Below, in pieces: positions 8,001 to 8,963 of a DNA stretch of 8,963 nucleotides. The stretch lies in the NCBI GenBank assembly GCA_947177005.1, contig CAMWSZ010000100.1, forward strand, positions 1-8,963. The letters are read 5' to 3'. The position numbers were made by a program, and so were the translations under genes. This DNA is from an uncultured Clostridia bacterium (GTDB lineage Bacteria; Bacillota; Clostridia; Oscillospirales; Oscillospiraceae). Each line of letters starts with the position of its first letter. Positions within the stretch are counted from its first letter, which is position 1. Under the pieces are notes generated by a model. It ran no database searches and had not been told where the DNA came from. It was given only the letters and a program-made list of their open reading frames with translations.

Positions 8001-8578
8001 TCCAACATAGACTGTTGCACAGTATTGACAAACGGCGCAAATTTTTTGGGATAGATTCGATAATCTTCCGAAGTGATAATGAAAGGTCTATGGGACGGGA
8101 AAGAACCGTGGAGCTTTATAATCCGTGTGGATCCTGATGATCCTACCAAGTCTTCTTTACAAGCAACAATGGTAAATCGCCGTTCAGTTAATTCCTCACT
8201 GGCTCGCTCAAGAAGTGTATCATAATTTGTAGTGAAAATATCGCTCCAAGGAAGTTCAAGTAGTTTTCGATGTAATGTCGAAGGAAGGAAGTCTGCATCT
8301 TGGATACTTCGCATCAGGAGGCTATCCAGTTCTGGACGACCATAGACAGCTGCTAAAACCAGAGGACTAAGTTGCCGAAGAGGTTTTTTCTCTTCTGGGG
8401 TACTCGCCAACTGATCAACAAATATCTGAGCTAATTCGTTCCAATCTGGGCTACATTGCAGTCGTTCATCCACTTTTACTGCGTTACGGCTGAAACCCGC
8501 ACCCACGAGAACCGATGCATGACCTCCTTTTAGATGCTCACCAATGAGGTCCAGATACCGCCGTGTTTCATTACTCAT
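5009..8578 (-). CDS. SIR2-domain anti-phage protein (DSR1-like sirtuin NADase)
   Basis: This 1189-residue protein starts with a SIR2-family domain at about residues 8-255. Visible motifs are the NAD+-binding GAGFS (26-30), TTNYD (116-120; N118 and D120), the catalytic-histidine motif LHGS (H157) and IGFSGNDPNF (199-208). In characterised defence sirtuins such as DSR1, DSR2 and ThsA this domain destroys NAD+ after phage sensing, starving the cell. The other ~900 residues are predominantly helix-rich. A stretch near 465-500 (WVLRKAGLLAEIGEIKEAHSL) reads like a TPR hairpin, and the later part resembles HEAT-type helical repeats. This would be the sensor or oligomerisation region. Length, architecture and the NFEQWIGWIRDNLG segment make DSR1-type my best match, from memory and without a search. 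The ATG is preceded by AGGAGG at five bases. No frameshift, signal peptide or membrane segment is seen. SIR2 identity is near certain; the DSR1 assignment is moderate. Confidence 0.92.
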   Translation of the reverse strand: MSNETRRYLDLIGEHLKGGHASVLVGAGFSRNAVKVDERLQCSPDWNELAQIFVDQLASTPEEKKPLRQLSPLVLAAVYGRPELDSLLMRSIQDADFLPSTLHRKLLELPWSDIFTTNYDTLLERASEELTERRFTIVACKEDLVGSSGSTRIIKLHGSFPSHRPFIITSEDYRIYPKKFAPFVNTVQQSMLENTLCLIGFSGNDPNFEQWIGWIRDNLGADNTPNIYLLLHNSPTEAEKRLLARRKIIPVDLSQMSNEQEISAIYEIALDYLLEKQQIAVPGKWNLKPLLEILPGQSVPISDALDIVQEIHRTYPGWLTVPEGRLELLRIVTSKAMSLLSEYSGEDNSPTETELIYLYECDWLREKTLLPNTFHELNCYQKILERHPESSFYKYAIQLSPLRNLRECGRWDDWNALYDELQNTGKDLTSEQTHQLRWEGCQGAQAQYHITEFRQRLKTWNVDTNMPIWVLRKAGLLAEIGEIKEAHSLLQPAILEIRRRLLHQNTVDLNLLSLESAMMFLQGYISDALDHSGKLELPLHASKNNIADNQHRAVHHQYHVDWEIQDVSFSVRLEAPWTPYCTQQDQASFDFGKVHRSHTFGADMEVIRAYSFLRFREETGVPFSISSVHSGKKAACGAAERIARYNPLWSILTLVRAGTPKAIERAITRGVLSCWTQEEADQIGTFYLDALLSTEKEMLTAGQFYRESFAYLVADVLPVILSELCAKCSRLILDKMLSALEHLYTSDKKLCYPQTKLFAKRLIASYPSENRQELIEKLLAFSVVENERLLSDFPDPIALIPIIYLHTDQEPKCSIPAIELLFTQYESSTNRKPIIDRLLYCFCHGLLTGKQKLLLRDVLWSDGKHFDADDWLQTICLYLPAPENIDVPQYLAEILANEILNSGERKSWSLSSRGLYNQVKILLEQAPNAFKEAQILAIMQGCSNNLLILSDELNGKAYFMGGQGNSQNEMYEIAHMLWMLTARCDQQIVSDASLEYMRNILEVCQSAKVHHCGLYHVWNQKLGKNFDLAKELSNSFQFTDKLCVKWAFNTLSAGLRYPELSLLGDAVICSSIDLLIQQIVWGVPQLLISALQAVKIAVEYRPELISDYMLEPLITGLSRLVQQTRITTDDTVEAACDKGNIRVNAAALAKTLCDANMYGARPEILKSWLTIMDNQDEFAEIRNILHQRK

Positions 8579-8583
8579 TTGTG

Positions 8584-8589
8584 CCTCCT
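8584..8589 (-). promoter_or_regulatory. ribosome binding site of the SIR2 gene
   Basis: AGGAGG on the minus strand is five bases upstream of the ATG at 8578. It is a perfect Shine-Dalgarno core at ideal spacing and supports this start. Confidence 0.85.
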
Positions 8590-8597
8590 ACATCAAA

Positions 8598-8617
8598 TGG
8601 GATAAAAGGTTATCCCA
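8598..8617. promoter_or_regulatory. perfect inverted repeat beside the SIR2 ribosome binding site
   Basis: TGGGATAA (8598-8605) and TTATCCCA (8610-8617) form a perfect 8-bp stem around a 4-base loop. It ends nine bases before the Shine-Dalgarno core. It could be an operator for a dimeric repressor or an RNA hairpin limiting translation. No regulator gene is visible in the window. The repeat is certain; its role is inferred. Confidence 0.45.
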
Positions 8618-8712
8618 AATCAGATAATTTCATATGTACTCACAGATATTATTACTTTCGCCCATTAGGCATCCCGGGACAACAGATATCGTACCATTTT
8701 GAAGCCTTGAAT

Positions 8713-8721
8713 AGTATACCA
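8713..8721 (-). promoter_or_regulatory. predicted extended -10 promoter of the SIR2 gene
   Basis: TGGTATACT on the minus strand is a good extended -10 element. The hexamer 17 bases upstream (TATCTT, 8736-8741) is a poor -35, and TTGTAA (8731-8736) is too close, so the extended -10 would carry most of the strength. The predicted leader is about 125-130 bases and contains the inverted repeat at 8598-8617. Confidence 0.45.
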
Positions 8722-8867
8722 TATAACACATTACAAAGATAGGCCGATTTACAAAGAATTTCAAAATATCCGCTCAAATTTTGGCTCCTCACTTTTTCGC
8801 CACAAACTTCCAGTGCCCATTTTAGAATCAGCTGTTTTCATAACGGGCGCTGCCTTAAATATATAAA

Positions 8868-8916
8868 AGGTGCCGGTTCATTCAGTCTTGAAGACCTCTT
8901 AACCGGCACCTGAATT
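8868..8916. terminator. bidirectional terminator-like hairpin upstream of the SIR2 gene
   Basis: AGGTGCCGGTT (8868-8878) pairs perfectly with AACCGGCACCT (8901-8911). A smaller GTCT/AGAC stem lies inside the loop (8885-8895). GAATTTTTG follows on the plus strand, and TTTTATATATTT follows on the minus strand. It could therefore end a minus-strand gene lying to the right of the window, insulating the SIR2 unit. Confidence 0.6.
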
Positions 8917-8963
8917 TTTGTTGGTTCACTTTCTTGTCCAGCAGCTGTTCCGGATCAAATATC

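Larger units (their letters stand above)
8579..8963. other. upstream region of the SIR2 gene, no coding sequence seen
   Basis: These 385 bases contain the ribosome binding site, leader inverted repeat and extended -10 of the SIR2 gene, then about 145 bases without recognisable content, then the terminator-like hairpin at 8868-8916. No reading frame on either strand looks like a gene. The window ends inside what is probably another intergenic stretch. Confidence 0.55.

Noticed and set aside
810..8578. The two large genes as a two-gene operon forming one system
   Set aside because: A 326-bp gap contains a strong hairpin and a separate promoter-like sequence, and each protein has its own complete effector and sensor layout.

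Overview
The window looks like the distal end of an integrated genomic island in a low-to-moderate GC Firmicute, most likely a gut-type Clostridia. The evidence is the strong AGGAGG ribosome binding sites, A+T-rich intergenic DNA, TGNTAYACT-type extended -10 elements and a Firmicute-like tRNA-Ala 3' end with encoded CCA. Taxonomy is inferred; nothing in the window fixes the genus.

Layout. At the far left (28-55, minus strand) lies only the T-arm and 3' acceptor half of a tRNA, most likely tRNA-Ala. It joins unrelated DNA where the anticodon arm should be. This is what the distal attachment site of a tRNA-integrating element looks like, so bases 1-27 would be host chromosome and everything to the right would be island. 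Next comes about 750 bp with no convincing gene (56-809), holding a cluster of strong hairpins (183-334). Two very large minus-strand genes follow, each with its own promoter-like sequence, ribosome binding site and leader inverted repeat. The first (810-4682) encodes a 1290-residue protein with a metallophosphoesterase domain, an NB-ARC STAND NTPase and 13 uninterrupted 42-residue TPRs. The second (5009-8578) encodes a 1189-residue SIR2-domain protein resembling the DSR1-type anti-phage sirtuins. The 4683-5008 gap holds a perfect 14-bp hairpin, and the right end (8579-8963) holds the SIR2 gene's upstream region and another terminator-like hairpin.

How it works together. Both proteins have the layout expected of single-protein immune devices. 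Each has an N-terminal enzymatic effector (metal-dependent phosphoesterase, or NAD+-binding SIR2), and the rest is a long helical or repeat sensor. The first also has an NTPase switch in between. I read the region as two independent, separately transcribed abortive-infection-type systems stacked at the cargo end of a tRNA-Ala island. No integrase, transposase, CRISPR array or complete RNA gene is visible. The least familiar item is the MPE-NB-ARC-TPR protein, for which I recall no experimental characterisation.
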